Below are positions 48,163 through 58,399 of a stretch of DNA of 64,000 nt, in pieces. Below the pieces are notes generated by a model. The model made no database searches and had not been told where the DNA came from. It saw only the letters and a program-made list of their open reading frames with translations. The translations under genes and the position numbers were made by a program. The first letter of the stretch is position 1; each line of letters starts with the position of its first letter. The DNA is from Gammaproteobacteria bacterium (GTDB taxonomy: Bacteria > Pseudomonadota > Gammaproteobacteria > SZUA-140), in the NCBI GenBank assembly GCA_016218365.1, contig JACREF010000011.1, forward strand, positions 73,094 through 137,093. Direction: 5' to 3'.

Positions 48163-49554
48163 ATGAAGTTCATGCGATCTACCAGTCCACTCTGCATCGG
48201 ATTGCTGTTGAGCAGCCTCTGTGATGCGGAGGCGCTGACGCTGGATGCCTACCTGTCCGAGGTTGGCAGCGCCAACCCCTCGCTCCAGTCAGCGCAACTG
48301 CGCACCACGGCGTTCGAGGATCGCATCAAGCCGGCGGGGGCACTGGACGACCCCTTCATTGCACTGGGTGTTGATGAGATCCCGTTCGGTGGTGGATCGG
48401 ATTATGTGACGCGCTATCAGATCAGTCAGGCTTTCCCGTTTCCGGGCAAGCGGTCGGCAAGATCGGACGCGGCCACAAGCAAGGCGAGTTCCGCCCGCAG
48501 CGATGCAGAAACCCTGGACAGGGAGCTGGCCGTGCTCGCAACCCAAGCCTTTTATCGCGCCTATTTCAACCAGCAGGCCATCGCATTAAACAGCGAGCTG
48601 AAAAACGTTGTTACGGGTACGGTTGCCAGTACCCGGTCACGGTATGAACCGGGGGGCGGGGGGCACCATGAACTGCTGCTGGCACAGATTGAGCTGTTTG
48701 CGCTCGATGTGGATGGACTGAAACTGGCAAGGGAGCAGAACATCCTCCAGGCCGTGGTCAATGAACTCAGAAACAAGCCGGCGGAGACGCCGCTGGGCGA
48801 CTTGTCCGTCACATTTTCCGACGGGGATCTGGCCGGTGGCGAGCCGCTAACGCTACAGAATCAGCCCGAGCTCAAATCGCTGGATTCCTTCGTGACGCAG
48901 ACTGAAAAGGAAGAAACCCTCGCCAGGCTGGCCTCATACCCTGATTTCGTCATTCAGGGGATGGCGATGGACCCCGGTTCCGGCATGGGCACTGCCAATT
49001 GGGGAATCATGATAGGGGCCAATATCCCGCTGTATGCCGGGAATAAACAAGCCAGGCTGTTGACGGCCAGCAAGAGTGACAAACAGGCTGCCATGCTGGA
49101 GCGCAGCAGTCTGGAAAACCGCCTGAACACCGAGCGGGTGGCGGCGCAGCAACAGTTCAAAACCGCCAACGACATTGTCGATCTGTATAAAAATACCGTA
49201 ATACCAACGACGACGCTGGCGGTTAAAAACGCCCGGTCAAGTTATAGCGCCGGCCGGCTGCCGATGACTGAATATCTGGATACGCTGAAGGTCCAGCGCG
49301 CGCAACAACTGGAATATCTGGCGGCGCAGATTGATGTCGCACTGGCCAGAACCAGGATGAAAGAACTTCTTTCCGCCCCGCCCGTTCTACGGCTGGCACC
49401 CAGTAAGCCGAGTCTTTTTGGCGGCCGCATCATGGGCGACGGCATGGGCTCTGATACCGTGGACATGGGGGGTGGCATGAGTGGCCCGACGCGCAGGCCC
49501 AAGGCATCTCCCAGGTCAGGCGACAGCGCTGGTTCCGGCATGGGAGGGATGTAA
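48163..49554 (+). CDS. CusC/TolC-like outer-membrane efflux protein (system 1)
   Basis: Outer-membrane channel of the first heavy-metal RND pump. The 463-residue product has a signal peptide (MKFMRSTSPLCIGLLLSSLCDAEA), then two TolC-type helical repeats (ISQAFPFPGKRSARSDA; NIPLYAGNKQARLL). Its C-terminal tail, after about residue 415, is Met/Gly-rich (GGRIMGDGMGSD, DMGGGMSG, SGMGGM), a feature suited to soft-metal capture. The stop codon overlaps the next start at TAATG. Confidence 0.88.
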   Translation: MKFMRSTSPLCIGLLLSSLCDAEALTLDAYLSEVGSANPSLQSAQLRTTAFEDRIKPAGALDDPFIALGVDEIPFGGGSDYVTRYQISQAFPFPGKRSARSDAATSKASSARSDAETLDRELAVLATQAFYRAYFNQQAIALNSELKNVVTGTVASTRSRYEPGGGGHHELLLAQIELFALDVDGLKLAREQNILQAVVNELRNKPAETPLGDLSVTFSDGDLAGGEPLTLQNQPELKSLDSFVTQTEKEETLARLASYPDFVIQGMAMDPGSGMGTANWGIMIGANIPLYAGNKQARLLTASKSDKQAAMLERSSLENRLNTERVAAQQQFKTANDIVDLYKNTVIPTTTLAVKNARSSYSAGRLPMTEYLDTLKVQRAQQLEYLAAQIDVALARTRMKELLSAPPVLRLAPSKPSLFGGRIMGDGMGSDTVDMGGGMSGPTRRPKASPRSGDSAGSGMGGM

Positions 49555-50705
49555 TGAGAATACTGTTTACCTGCCTGGCGCTGTACTGCAGCGCCGCCAT
49601 TTCCGCCCCGCCGCATGGCGGGCATGACATGGATAGCGCGCCACCGCTGCAAGAAATCCAGGCAGCGGGCGGCAAGGCCGCAGCGAAAACGGAAGCACCG
49701 CGCGTGCCGATTGAAGTGCCCGTTGCCAAACAGGCCAGGATCGGACTGAAGGTGATCAAGGCGGAAAGGAAAAAGGTTGAACATACCATCCGCACCGTCG
49801 GCACCGTCACGGCCGATCAGACCAGGGAGGCGCACGTGCATACCAAGATCAACGGCTGGATCGAGCGGGTGTACGCGGACTACGTCGGACGGCCGGTGCA
49901 TATCGGTCAGCCGCTGTTCGATCTTTACAGTCCCGATCTGGTCGCCACAGAGGAAGAATATCTGGCGGCGCGCCAGCAGGGCGCCATCGGCAGCGAAATT
50001 GCTGCCAGTGCACGTGACCGGCTGCGCCTGTGGGGCATCCCGCAGGCGGAGTTTGCCAGGCTGGAGAAGAGCGGACGATCCAATCGTGCCGTGACCTTCA
50101 CGTCTCCTGCCGAGGGGTTCATCATCGAAAAGATGGCGGTGCATGGCATGTACATCACGCCGGAGATGGAGCTCTACCGTATCACCGACCTGTCGCGGCT
50201 GTGGATCATCGCCACCCTGTATGAATATGATATCGCGGTCATTGCCACAGGCGATGAGGTGGACATCAGCTTTCCTTATGATCCAGGTCCAGCCATCAGC
50301 GCCAGGATCAGCTATATCTATCCGCAGGTCGAGCAAGAGACGCGCACCGCCAAGGCCCGCATCGAGGTCGACAACCTCGATCAGCGCCTGAAGCCGGGGA
50401 TGTTTGCCAACATCGAACTCAAGAAGGATCTGGGCGCATCGATAGTCGTTCCTGACGACGCCGTGATCGATACCGGCGCACGAAGCATTGTGTTCGTCAA
50501 GACCAGTGCGCTGCGCTTTGAACCGCGCGAGGTCAAGGTGGGTCCCCGGGTCGAAAATGCCTTCATTATCCTCTCCGGACTGGCAGGCGGGGAGGAGGTC
50601 GTCGTCAGCGCCCATTTCCTGATCGACGCCGAAAGCAAGTTTCAGGCCGCGATGCAGAAGGGGGCCCCTGCCCAGGCGGGTCATGGCGGACATGGCGAGC
50701 AATGA
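49554..50705 (+). CDS. CusB-like periplasmic adaptor (system 1)
   Basis: RND membrane-fusion protein carrying metal to the pump. The 383-residue product has a signal peptide, a His/Met-containing N-terminus (PPHGGHDMDSAPP), a barrel-sandwich domain (GTVTADQTREAHVHTKINGWIERVYADYVGRPVHIGQPLFDLYSPDL), helical hairpin, and the CusB-family segment ITDLSRLWIIATLYEYDIAVIATGDEV. It ends with a His-rich GHGGHGE. It overlaps the channel gene by one base and precedes the pump gene by six. Confidence 0.9.
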   Translation: MRILFTCLALYCSAAISAPPHGGHDMDSAPPLQEIQAAGGKAAAKTEAPRVPIEVPVAKQARIGLKVIKAERKKVEHTIRTVGTVTADQTREAHVHTKINGWIERVYADYVGRPVHIGQPLFDLYSPDLVATEEEYLAARQQGAIGSEIAASARDRLRLWGIPQAEFARLEKSGRSNRAVTFTSPAEGFIIEKMAVHGMYITPEMELYRITDLSRLWIIATLYEYDIAVIATGDEVDISFPYDPGPAISARISYIYPQVEQETRTAKARIEVDNLDQRLKPGMFANIELKKDLGASIVVPDDAVIDTGARSIVFVKTSALRFEPREVKVGPRVENAFIILSGLAGGEEVVVSAHFLIDAESKFQAAMQKGAPAQAGHGGHGEQ

Positions 50706-50711
50706 ACGAAG

Positions 50712-53700
50712 ATGATCGGTAACATTATTGCGTGGTGCGGCAGCAACCCGCGGATCACCTTCGTGCTCTCCGCGCTGCTGGGGCTGTGGGGGATGTTTTG
50801 CCTGAAGAACATCCAGGTGGATGCCATCCCCGACCTGTCGGAAACCCAGGTGGTCATCTTTACCGAGTGGATGGGCAGAAGTCCCGATCTGATCGAGAAC
50901 CAGATCAGTTACCCGCTGATAGCGGCGATGCTGTCTGCCCCCAAGGTATCGGTGGTACGCGGCTTCTCGATGTTTGGCATGTCCTTTGTCTATGTCATCT
51001 TCGAGGACGGGACCGATATTTACTGGGCGCGGTCGCGGGTTGTCGAGTATCTGTCGAAGCTGGCGGGGCAGTTGCCGCAGGGCGCGACACCGTCGATCGG
51101 TCCGGACGCCACCGGTGTCGGCTGGGTATTTCAATATGTATTGACCGACCCGACCGGAAAATATGACCTGTCAGAGATCAAGACCTTCCAGGACTGGTAT
51201 CTGAAATACTGGCTGGCGTCGGTTCCCGGCGTCGCGGAGGTCACCAGCATCGGCGGTTTTGAAAAGCAGTACCAGGTTGAGGTCGACCCCAACAAACTGG
51301 CTGCACTGAAGATCCCGATCCAGCATGTCATCAGCGCGATCCGTGACAGCAACAAGGATGTCGGCGGGCGAACCCTGGAGGTTTCAGAGCGGGAGTATTA
51401 TGTGCGGGGGCCGGGTTATATCAAGGATCCCACGGAGATCGAGAATATTTCGATCGGCATCGGTCCCGACAATACGCCGATCCGGGTGGGCAACGTCGGC
51501 ACGGTGAACCTTGGCCCCAATATACGGCGCGGCCTGGCGGACTTTAACGGCCACGGTGATAGCGTGGGCGGGCTGGTCGTGATGCGGCAGGGCGAAGATG
51601 TGTCCCGTGTTATCGCAGCGGTGAAGAAAAAGATCGAGGACGTCAAAGGCGCATTTCCGCCTGGTCTGGAACTGAAGATCGTCTATGACCGATCGTCGCT
51701 GATCGAGGAGGCCATGGCGACGCTACGCGATGCAATCTTCGAGGAGATCGCCCTGGTCTGCCTGGTCATCCTGATCTTTCTGTTTCACATCCGCAGCGTG
51801 CTGGTCATTGTCATCACGCTGCCGCTCTCAGTGCTTATCTCGATGATCCCGCTGTACTACCTCGACATCAGCCTCAATATCATGTCGATGGGCGGCATCA
51901 TCCTGGCGGTGGGCGATATCGTCGATGGGGTCGTGGTCTTTATCGAGAACACGCACAAGAAGATTGCGGCGGCGCAGGGGGCAGGTTCATCCCGGGCGCT
52001 GGCGATCGAGGCCTGTCAGGAGCTCGGGCCCTCGATCTTCAGCGCGTTGCTGATTATCGGCGTGTCCTTTCTGCCGATCTTCGCGCTGCAGGCGCAGGAA
52101 GGAAAGTTGTTCCATCCGCTGGCCTACACCAAGACCTTTGCAATGATGGCCGCGGCGCTGGTGTCGATTACCGTGACGCCGCCACTGATCGCCTATTTTG
52201 TCAAAGGCAGGATCAGAAGCGAGCAGGAAAATCCCGTCAACCGCTGGCTGCAGGCCTGTTACCGGCCGATCCTGCACTGGTGTTTGCAAAAGACTGGCCT
52301 TGTCCTGGCGGCGATGGTGGCACTGATCGTGGTCTGTGGCGTCGCTTTTACCCGTCTCGGTTCGGAATTCATGCCGCCACTCTGGGAGGGGGATCTGCTG
52401 TATATGCCGGTGACGGTGCCGGGGATTTCAGTCACCGCCGCCTCTGATCTTTTGACCCGGCAGAGCGCCGCCATCAAGGCCTATCCCGAGGTGGAGACCG
52501 TTTTTGCAAAGGCCGGACGATTTGACACCGCCACCGATCCGGCGCCGCTGTCGATGTTTGAATACACGATACGCCTGAAGCCGCGCAGCCAGTGGCGTAA
52601 GGGTTTGACGGATGAGGCCTTGATTGCCGGGCTTGACGAGGCGGTGGCGGTGCCGGGTTTGAACCGGGCGTGGACCAAGCCGGTCCGTGGCCGGATTGAC
52701 ATGCTGTCGACCGGCATCCGGACGCCGGTCGGGATCAAGATATTTGGCAAGGATCTGCAGGTCATCGAGGGTATCGGCCAGCAGCTGGAGCGGACCTTGA
52801 ACACCGTGCGCGGTACGCGCAGCGTCTATGCGGAACGGATAGTCGGCGGATATTATCTGGACTTTGAGCCGGACCGCGCTGCGATGCAGCGTTATGGCCT
52901 GAATGTCGGTGATGCCCAGATGGTCGTGGAGACCGCCATCGGCGGCATGGAGATTTCGCAGACCGTCGAAGGCCGGGAGCGCTATACGATCAGCGTCCGC
53001 TATCCGAGAGAGCTCAGGGATAACATCGACAAGCTGAGCCGCATCCTGGTGGCGACGCCCACCGGCGTGCAGGTGCCGCTGGGCCAGCTGGGAAGACTGG
53101 TCACGCGGATGGGACCGCCGATGGTGCTCGATGAAAATGGTTCGCTGGCGGGCTACGTCTACATCGACCTGAAAGACCGCGATCCCGGTGGTTATGTCAA
53201 CGATGCCAAGGAGGCGGTCAAGCGGGACATCCAGCTGCCGCCCGGCTATTTTATCAGCTGGACCGGGCAGTACGAGTATCTGGAGCGCATGCAGGACCGG
53301 ATGAAGATCGTCCTGCCGCTGACACTGGCGTTGATCTTCGCGGCGCTCTACTTCAGCATGAGATCGGTCGCCAAGACCGTCATGATCATGGTAGCGGTGC
53401 CGCTGTCGCTGATCGGCGGCATCCTGCTGATGTGGACGCTGAAATATAACACCAGCGTTGCGGTCTGGGCGGGGGCGATCGCCCTGATCGGCGTCGCGGT
53501 TGAAACGACATCGATCATGATCGTCTTTCTCGACCAGGCATGGAAGAAACGCAGGCAGGAAGACCGCCTGAAGGATGCCGGCGATGCCATCGCCGCGACG
53601 CTTGAGGGCGCCCAGAAAAGTCTGAGATCAGTGTTGATGGCGGTGAGCATGAACATCTTTGGCCTGCTGCCGGTGATGACCGCGACCGGCCTGGGCGCCG

Positions 53701-53825
53701 ATGTGATGAAAAGGCTGGCATCACCGATGTTTGGCGGACTCGTTTCGCTGATACTGCTGACGCTGCTGGTCATTCCGGTCATTTATAAGATGCGCGAACA
53801 GCGCATGATGCCAGGCAAGCCTTGA
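50712..53825 (+). CDS. CusA/CzcA-like RND heavy-metal efflux pump (system 1)
   Basis: Proton-driven inner-membrane pump of 1037 residues with twelve expected membrane helices. It has IQVDAIPDLSETQVVIFTEWMGRSPDLIENQISYPL, and the helix-4 motif GDIVDGVVVFIEN, which differs from the GAMVDAAIVMIEN of Cu/Ag exporter CusA. Of the three CusA copper methionines, two are kept (APLSM, RIDM) and the one in LPGM is isoleucine (VPGIS). Metal specificity is therefore uncertain; Cu, Ag or a divalent ion are possible. Confidence 0.93.
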   Translation: MIGNIIAWCGSNPRITFVLSALLGLWGMFCLKNIQVDAIPDLSETQVVIFTEWMGRSPDLIENQISYPLIAAMLSAPKVSVVRGFSMFGMSFVYVIFEDGTDIYWARSRVVEYLSKLAGQLPQGATPSIGPDATGVGWVFQYVLTDPTGKYDLSEIKTFQDWYLKYWLASVPGVAEVTSIGGFEKQYQVEVDPNKLAALKIPIQHVISAIRDSNKDVGGRTLEVSEREYYVRGPGYIKDPTEIENISIGIGPDNTPIRVGNVGTVNLGPNIRRGLADFNGHGDSVGGLVVMRQGEDVSRVIAAVKKKIEDVKGAFPPGLELKIVYDRSSLIEEAMATLRDAIFEEIALVCLVILIFLFHIRSVLVIVITLPLSVLISMIPLYYLDISLNIMSMGGIILAVGDIVDGVVVFIENTHKKIAAAQGAGSSRALAIEACQELGPSIFSALLIIGVSFLPIFALQAQEGKLFHPLAYTKTFAMMAAALVSITVTPPLIAYFVKGRIRSEQENPVNRWLQACYRPILHWCLQKTGLVLAAMVALIVVCGVAFTRLGSEFMPPLWEGDLLYMPVTVPGISVTAASDLLTRQSAAIKAYPEVETVFAKAGRFDTATDPAPLSMFEYTIRLKPRSQWRKGLTDEALIAGLDEAVAVPGLNRAWTKPVRGRIDMLSTGIRTPVGIKIFGKDLQVIEGIGQQLERTLNTVRGTRSVYAERIVGGYYLDFEPDRAAMQRYGLNVGDAQMVVETAIGGMEISQTVEGRERYTISVRYPRELRDNIDKLSRILVATPTGVQVPLGQLGRLVTRMGPPMVLDENGSLAGYVYIDLKDRDPGGYVNDAKEAVKRDIQLPPGYFISWTGQYEYLERMQDRMKIVLPLTLALIFAALYFSMRSVAKTVMIMVAVPLSLIGGILLMWTLKYNTSVAVWAGAIALIGVAVETTSIMIVFLDQAWKKRRQEDRLKDAGDAIAATLEGAQKSLRSVLMAVSMNIFGLLPVMTATGLGADVMKRLASPMFGGLVSLILLTLLVIPVIYKMREQRMMPGKP

Positions 53826-53861
53826 TGGAGTGATCAAGGTTTCGCTGCGAGGAACCGCCTC

Positions 53862-56504
53862 ATGATCAATACACCGTGGGCAGATGCTGCTGAAGAGGTG
53901 CTGGCGATATTGAATGTCAGCCCTGATACGGGCTTGTCGATGGCAGAAGCCCATGCACGTCTGATGCGCCATGGCCGGAACATCCTGACGTCCGAGGCGC
54001 GGGTCACGCCGCTGCGCCGCCTGCTGTCCCAATTTAAAAGTCCGGTGGTCATTACGCTGCTGGTGGCCACGGTTATCTCGGCGCTGCTGGGGGAAACCAG
54101 AGACGCCATCGCGATTGCTGCCATCGTCGTTATCAATGCCATCATCGGCTATGTCCAGGAGGCGAAGGCCGAAGCCGCCGTCGCGGCGTTAAAAAAACTT
54201 TCGGCGCCCAGGGCGAGGGTCTTGCGAGACGGGAATATCCTGGAGGTCGTAGCACCGGAGATATGTCCCGGCGATATCCTGGTGCTGGAAGCAGGCGATT
54301 ATGTGCCGGCAGATTGCCGGATCATTTTGGCCAGCCAGCTGGCGGTGGATGAGGCGATACTGACCGGCGAATCACTGCCGGTGACCAAGGATTCAAGCCC
54401 GGTAGCTGGCAGTGCAATCCTGGCGGAACGGAGAAATATGTTGTTTGGCAGTACTGCCGTGGTGACAGGGTCGGCACGGGCCGTGGTGACAGCGGTGGGC
54501 ATGGACACGCAAATAGGCCATATCGCGGGATTGCTGGCAACCGTCAGCATCGCAAAAACCCCGCTGCAGCAGATGCTTGAGAAGGTCAGCAGCAAGCTGC
54601 TGGTATTTTGCGCTGTCATTGTATTGATGGTAGCCGTGCTGGGAATTCTCCATGGAGAAAAATGGCTGGATGTATTGATGACGGCCATCAGTCTTGCCGT
54701 CGCCGCCATCCCCGAAGGGCTGCCTACGGTTGTCACCTTGGCGCTGGCGTTGGCCATTCGGCGCATGACGAAAAGGAATGCCATCGTCAGGCATATGCCG
54801 GCGGTCGAGACGCTGGGCTCGACGAATGTCATCTGTACCGACAAGACGGGGACGCTAACGACCGGAAAGATGAGGGTGCGCGAAACTTTTACCGTGTCTC
54901 AGGGGATAGTGCGAGCAGGCGGTTCAGCGCGCAATGATTCCGCGGAGGGTGAGGCGCTTGTCGTCAGTGGCGTATTATGTTCCAACGCCGCTGTTAATGA
55001 TGCAGCGGCGGCAACGGGGGACCCTACCGAGGTCGCCCTGTTATACCTTGCCCAGGACCATCATCATAGTGCCAGGGCGCTCAATGCCAGATACCCGCGA
55101 CTTGCTGAATGGAGTTTTGACAGCAACAGAAAACGGATGAGCGTCGCGGTGCAGGCCGATGGAAAGGTGGTTATCCATTGCAAGGGTGCTCCGGAATCAG
55201 TGCTGCCGCTGTGCCTGATCAGTGAACAGGACAAGGCCGAGATTGACAAGGCTGTTATAGCCTTATCCTCGCAAGGCCGCAGGTTGCTGGCGATAGCGCA
55301 ACACACACTCCCGCTGGCTGCCACGGATTTTAATCCCGCCACCTTCAGCGATCATGCTAGCGTCGAACACAACCTGACCTTCCTCGGCCTGGTGGCGATC
55401 GCCGATCCGCCACGGCAGGAAAGTATCCCGGCCATTCAGGCCTGCAAGGCGGCGGGAATAAAAGTCGTCATGATCACCGGCGACCATCCTGTCACGGCCT
55501 GGGCCATCGCCGGTGAACTTGGCATTGTGGAAGATGGAAGATTCGATCAGGTGCTTACCGGGGCAGAACTTGAAAAGATGACGGCTGGTGAGCTGTCAGC
55601 AAGGGTTGAACAGGTGGCAGTCTATGCCCGGGTATCGCCGGAGCATAAATTAAAGATTGTCCAGGCGTGGCAAGGCAGGGGAAATATTGTCGCCATGACC
55701 GGTGATGGCGTCAACGATGCACCGGCGCTGAAGCAGGCTTCGATAGGTATCGCGATGGGCAAGGGTGGTACCGAGGTTGCCAGGCAGGCATCCTCGATGA
55801 TCCTGACGGATGATAATTTTTCCACCATCGTTGCAGCCGTCGAGGAAGGCCGGTCGATTTATGGTAATATCCGCCGGACCATTCAGTATTTATTGTCGGG
55901 TAATCTCAGCGAAATCCTTGTCATGCTCGGGGCGGCGGTGGCCGGCCTGCCTGCCCCCTTGGCGCCGATCCATCTGCTGTGGATCAATCTGGTGACCGAT
56001 GGCCTGCCGTCATTGGCACTGGCGGCCGAGCCTGTGCCAAAAAATGTGCTGGCGACAACGAAACGGCCCTCACCGGGCAGCTTTTTTGACAGGGGCTTCT
56101 ATGTCGAGATGGCCTTTATCGGCATCATTACCTCAACCATGGCGCTTGCTGTCTATATCTATAGCCTGCGCACCTGGGATGAGATCACTGCCAGAACCCA
56201 TGTATTCTCGTTCCTGGTGTTCGCCGAGCTGTTCAGATCGTTTGCGTGCCGAAGCGAGCACAAGACGATCTTTCAGATGGGACCTGCATCCAATCTATTC
56301 CATTTGGCGGCGGTTGCGATTCCTGTCACATTTCAAATCATGCTGCACCATACAGGATCGTTCGATGATGTGTTTAAAGTCAAGGCAATCAGTTTGGAGG
56401 AATGCCTGATATTGATTTCGCTGACGCTGGTGCCGGTTACTGCCGTGGAAATCAGGAAATGGCTGAAGCAAAAAATTAACATGGCGGGAGGTTCTGAAAG
56501 ATGA
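53862..56504 (+). CDS. P2A-type Ca2+-ATPase-like cation pump
   Basis: P-type ATPase of 880 residues with TGES, phosphorylation site CTDKTGTLTTGKM (Asp near residue 326), KGAPE, MITGDH and TGDGVNDAPALK. Membrane helix 4 has VAAIPEGLPT, helix 5 LSGNLSEILVM, and helix 6 NLVTDGLPSLAL, carrying the Glu, Asn/Glu and Asn/Asp residues that bind calcium in SERCA pumps. No N-terminal metal-binding Cys motif or CPC is present, so it is a Ca2+ or possibly Mn2+ pump and not a copper ATPase. GAGGAA precedes the ATG. Confidence 0.92.
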   Translation: MINTPWADAAEEVLAILNVSPDTGLSMAEAHARLMRHGRNILTSEARVTPLRRLLSQFKSPVVITLLVATVISALLGETRDAIAIAAIVVINAIIGYVQEAKAEAAVAALKKLSAPRARVLRDGNILEVVAPEICPGDILVLEAGDYVPADCRIILASQLAVDEAILTGESLPVTKDSSPVAGSAILAERRNMLFGSTAVVTGSARAVVTAVGMDTQIGHIAGLLATVSIAKTPLQQMLEKVSSKLLVFCAVIVLMVAVLGILHGEKWLDVLMTAISLAVAAIPEGLPTVVTLALALAIRRMTKRNAIVRHMPAVETLGSTNVICTDKTGTLTTGKMRVRETFTVSQGIVRAGGSARNDSAEGEALVVSGVLCSNAAVNDAAAATGDPTEVALLYLAQDHHHSARALNARYPRLAEWSFDSNRKRMSVAVQADGKVVIHCKGAPESVLPLCLISEQDKAEIDKAVIALSSQGRRLLAIAQHTLPLAATDFNPATFSDHASVEHNLTFLGLVAIADPPRQESIPAIQACKAAGIKVVMITGDHPVTAWAIAGELGIVEDGRFDQVLTGAELEKMTAGELSARVEQVAVYARVSPEHKLKIVQAWQGRGNIVAMTGDGVNDAPALKQASIGIAMGKGGTEVARQASSMILTDDNFSTIVAAVEEGRSIYGNIRRTIQYLLSGNLSEILVMLGAAVAGLPAPLAPIHLLWINLVTDGLPSLALAAEPVPKNVLATTKRPSPGSFFDRGFYVEMAFIGIITSTMALAVYIYSLRTWDEITARTHVFSFLVFAELFRSFACRSEHKTIFQMGPASNLFHLAAVAIPVTFQIMLHHTGSFDDVFKVKAISLEECLILISLTLVPVTAVEIRKWLKQKINMAGGSER

Positions 56505-56647
56505 AGCCAGCCGGTGTCCGCCAGTCCAGCGGCGGATGAACGCGCCATAGACTCGGCTGCGGCGTCATGGCCAGACATGTTGATATATTCCAGGGTTTGT
56601 AGCAGAATCCGGCAATGGTGGATCTCCAGAGGGGCGGGTAGTCGCTG

Positions 56648-57067
56648 ATGTTGCAGCGCTGCAGAAAACGGCCATTGGTGCGCAGCGTCATGGCCATGTC
56701 GTTGATGGCGTGGCTGATGATGCTGGGTCAGTCGTGTGTCATGGCAATGACCGCGGCAGCGGAACCGCCCGCCGTCGCCGCTGGCCAGATGGCCATGGAT
56801 TGTCACGGCACAGAACAGATGCCCGATTCCCGGCACGGTGATGATGAATGCCAGTTGCCGGCATGTCATGTGCTGGAGGCGCTGGGACAGCCACGGCTGG
56901 ATCAGGCCTTGGCCTCTGCCCCGGACAACTATGCATTATTGTCACCATTGCTAATGGTAGTGAACGCTGTCCCGCTACGGCCGCCACGGTACCGTATACC
57001 ACCCGATCCTTTATTGTTCGTCTCCGCTGTGCCCCTCATGGTGCGGTATTGCACCTTTCTGATTTGA
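56648..57067 (+). CDS. Small exported Cys/His-containing protein
   Basis: Not a recognised family. The 139-residue product has a hydrophobic N-terminal signal-like segment (SVMAMSLMAWLMMLGQSCVMAM), then a stretch with spaced Cys, His and Met (MAMDCHGTEQMPDSRHGDDECQLPACHVLEAL). Small proteins of this kind are often found ahead of metal RND operons. It lies 88 bases before the second channel gene and may sense or bind metal, which is inference. The first ATG is assumed. Confidence 0.6.
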   Translation: MLQRCRKRPLVRSVMAMSLMAWLMMLGQSCVMAMTAAAEPPAVAAGQMAMDCHGTEQMPDSRHGDDECQLPACHVLEALGQPRLDQALASAPDNYALLSPLLMVVNAVPLRPPRYRIPPDPLLFVSAVPLMVRYCTFLI

Positions 57068-57154
57068 TCTTCCAGCCACGCCTGCAGTAGCACGGGTGTC
57101 ATCATCAGCCGGGCCCATCGTTGAGATGGCGGCGCTGTGATCAGAGGATGGTCG

Positions 57155-58399
57155 ATGGGCAATAAAAAGATGTTTTTTATCATGGTGGCACTGTTCGCCA
57201 TGCCGTGTTATCGCGGCGTCAGCGCAGCTGTTGCGGAGACTGTTGCGCCGTTGACGGCGCAGGCGGCCGTGGCGCAGGCCGTGGCCGCGAATCCGCGGCT
57301 GGCGCAACGCCGCGCCGAGGCCGAGGCGCGTACCGCCATCCCTGCGCAAGCCGGCACCTTGCCCGATCCCACCCTGACGCTGGAGCCGGGCCGCGCCGCG
57401 ATGAATCAATTCAAGGTCGGGATCGTTCAGCCACTGCCCTACCCCGGCAAGCTCGATCTGCAGCGCGAGATCGCCCGACATGAGGCCGAGGCCGCGACGC
57501 TGGAGGCGGGCGAGACGCTGTTGCAACTCACCGCACAGGTGCGGCAGGCCTGGTGGCAACTGTTTTACCTGGACCGGGCATTGCAGACGCTGCACCACAG
57601 CAAGGATTTGCTGCGCCAGCTGGTGAACGTCGCCGAGAGCCGCTATCGCGTCGGGGCAGGGTTGCAGCAGGATGTGCTGCGGGCCCAGTTAGGACTGTCC
57701 AGATTATTGGCGGAGGAGGTCGAATTGGTCGGTCAGCGGCGCAGTGCCGAGGCGCGGCTTGATGCCTTGCTGTACTGGCCGGTGACCACGGCCGTGATAT
57801 TACCCGCGGAGGTTGCTGAAACGCTGCCGGAGCTGCCTGCCGAGGCCGAGCTGCAGGGCCGGGCCGCGCAGCGCCCGATGCTGCTGGCGCGACAACGGGA
57901 TATTGAAGCGGCCCGCAGCCAGCGGGCACTGGCGCGCACCGATTATCGCCCTGACTTCATGGTGGGCGCCAATTATGAGTGGCGCAATGGCGAGCCGGAC
58001 ATGCAGGGCGTGATGTTTTCAATGACCTTGCCGCTGCATACCGCGACGCGCCAGGACCGGGCGGTGGATCAGCGCGATGCGGAGCTGATGGCGCAGCGCC
58101 TTGCGTTGCAACAAGCTCAGATGCAGGTGGCGGCCGAGGTGGCGGCGGCAGCGGCCGATTATCAACGCAGCCGCGAGCAGGCGCGCTTGCTGAAGAATGC
58201 CGTCATCCCCCAGGCCACGCAGACGGTGACCTCGATGAGGGTGGGCTATCAGGTGGGCAAGGTGGATTTCTTCAACCTCAGCGATGCCCAGATGATGCTG
58301 TACGATTATCAGACCCGTTACTGGCGGGCAGTGAGCGAGGCAGGCAGCGCATGGGCGCAGCTGGTGGCGGCGGTGGGACAGGAGGTGGTCGATGAATAG
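57155..58399 (+). CDS. CusC/TolC-like outer-membrane efflux protein (system 2)
   Basis: About 414 residues: a signal peptide (MGNKKMFFIMVALFAMPCYRGVSAAVA) followed by two TolC-type repeats (QAGTLPDPTLTLEP, VGIVQPLPYPGKLDLQREIA; MFSMTLPLHTATRQDRAVDQ). This is the outer-membrane channel for the second pump. ATG 57155 has AGAGGA eight bases upstream; GTG 57137 is an alternative. The last eight bases overlap the adaptor gene. No Met-rich tail, in contrast to system 1. Confidence 0.88.
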   Translation: MGNKKMFFIMVALFAMPCYRGVSAAVAETVAPLTAQAAVAQAVAANPRLAQRRAEAEARTAIPAQAGTLPDPTLTLEPGRAAMNQFKVGIVQPLPYPGKLDLQREIARHEAEAATLEAGETLLQLTAQVRQAWWQLFYLDRALQTLHHSKDLLRQLVNVAESRYRVGAGLQQDVLRAQLGLSRLLAEEVELVGQRRSAEARLDALLYWPVTTAVILPAEVAETLPELPAEAELQGRAAQRPMLLARQRDIEAARSQRALARTDYRPDFMVGANYEWRNGEPDMQGVMFSMTLPLHTATRQDRAVDQRDAELMAQRLALQQAQMQVAAEVAAAAADYQRSREQARLLKNAVIPQATQTVTSMRVGYQVGKVDFFNLSDAQMMLYDYQTRYWRAVSEAGSAWAQLVAAVGQEVVDE

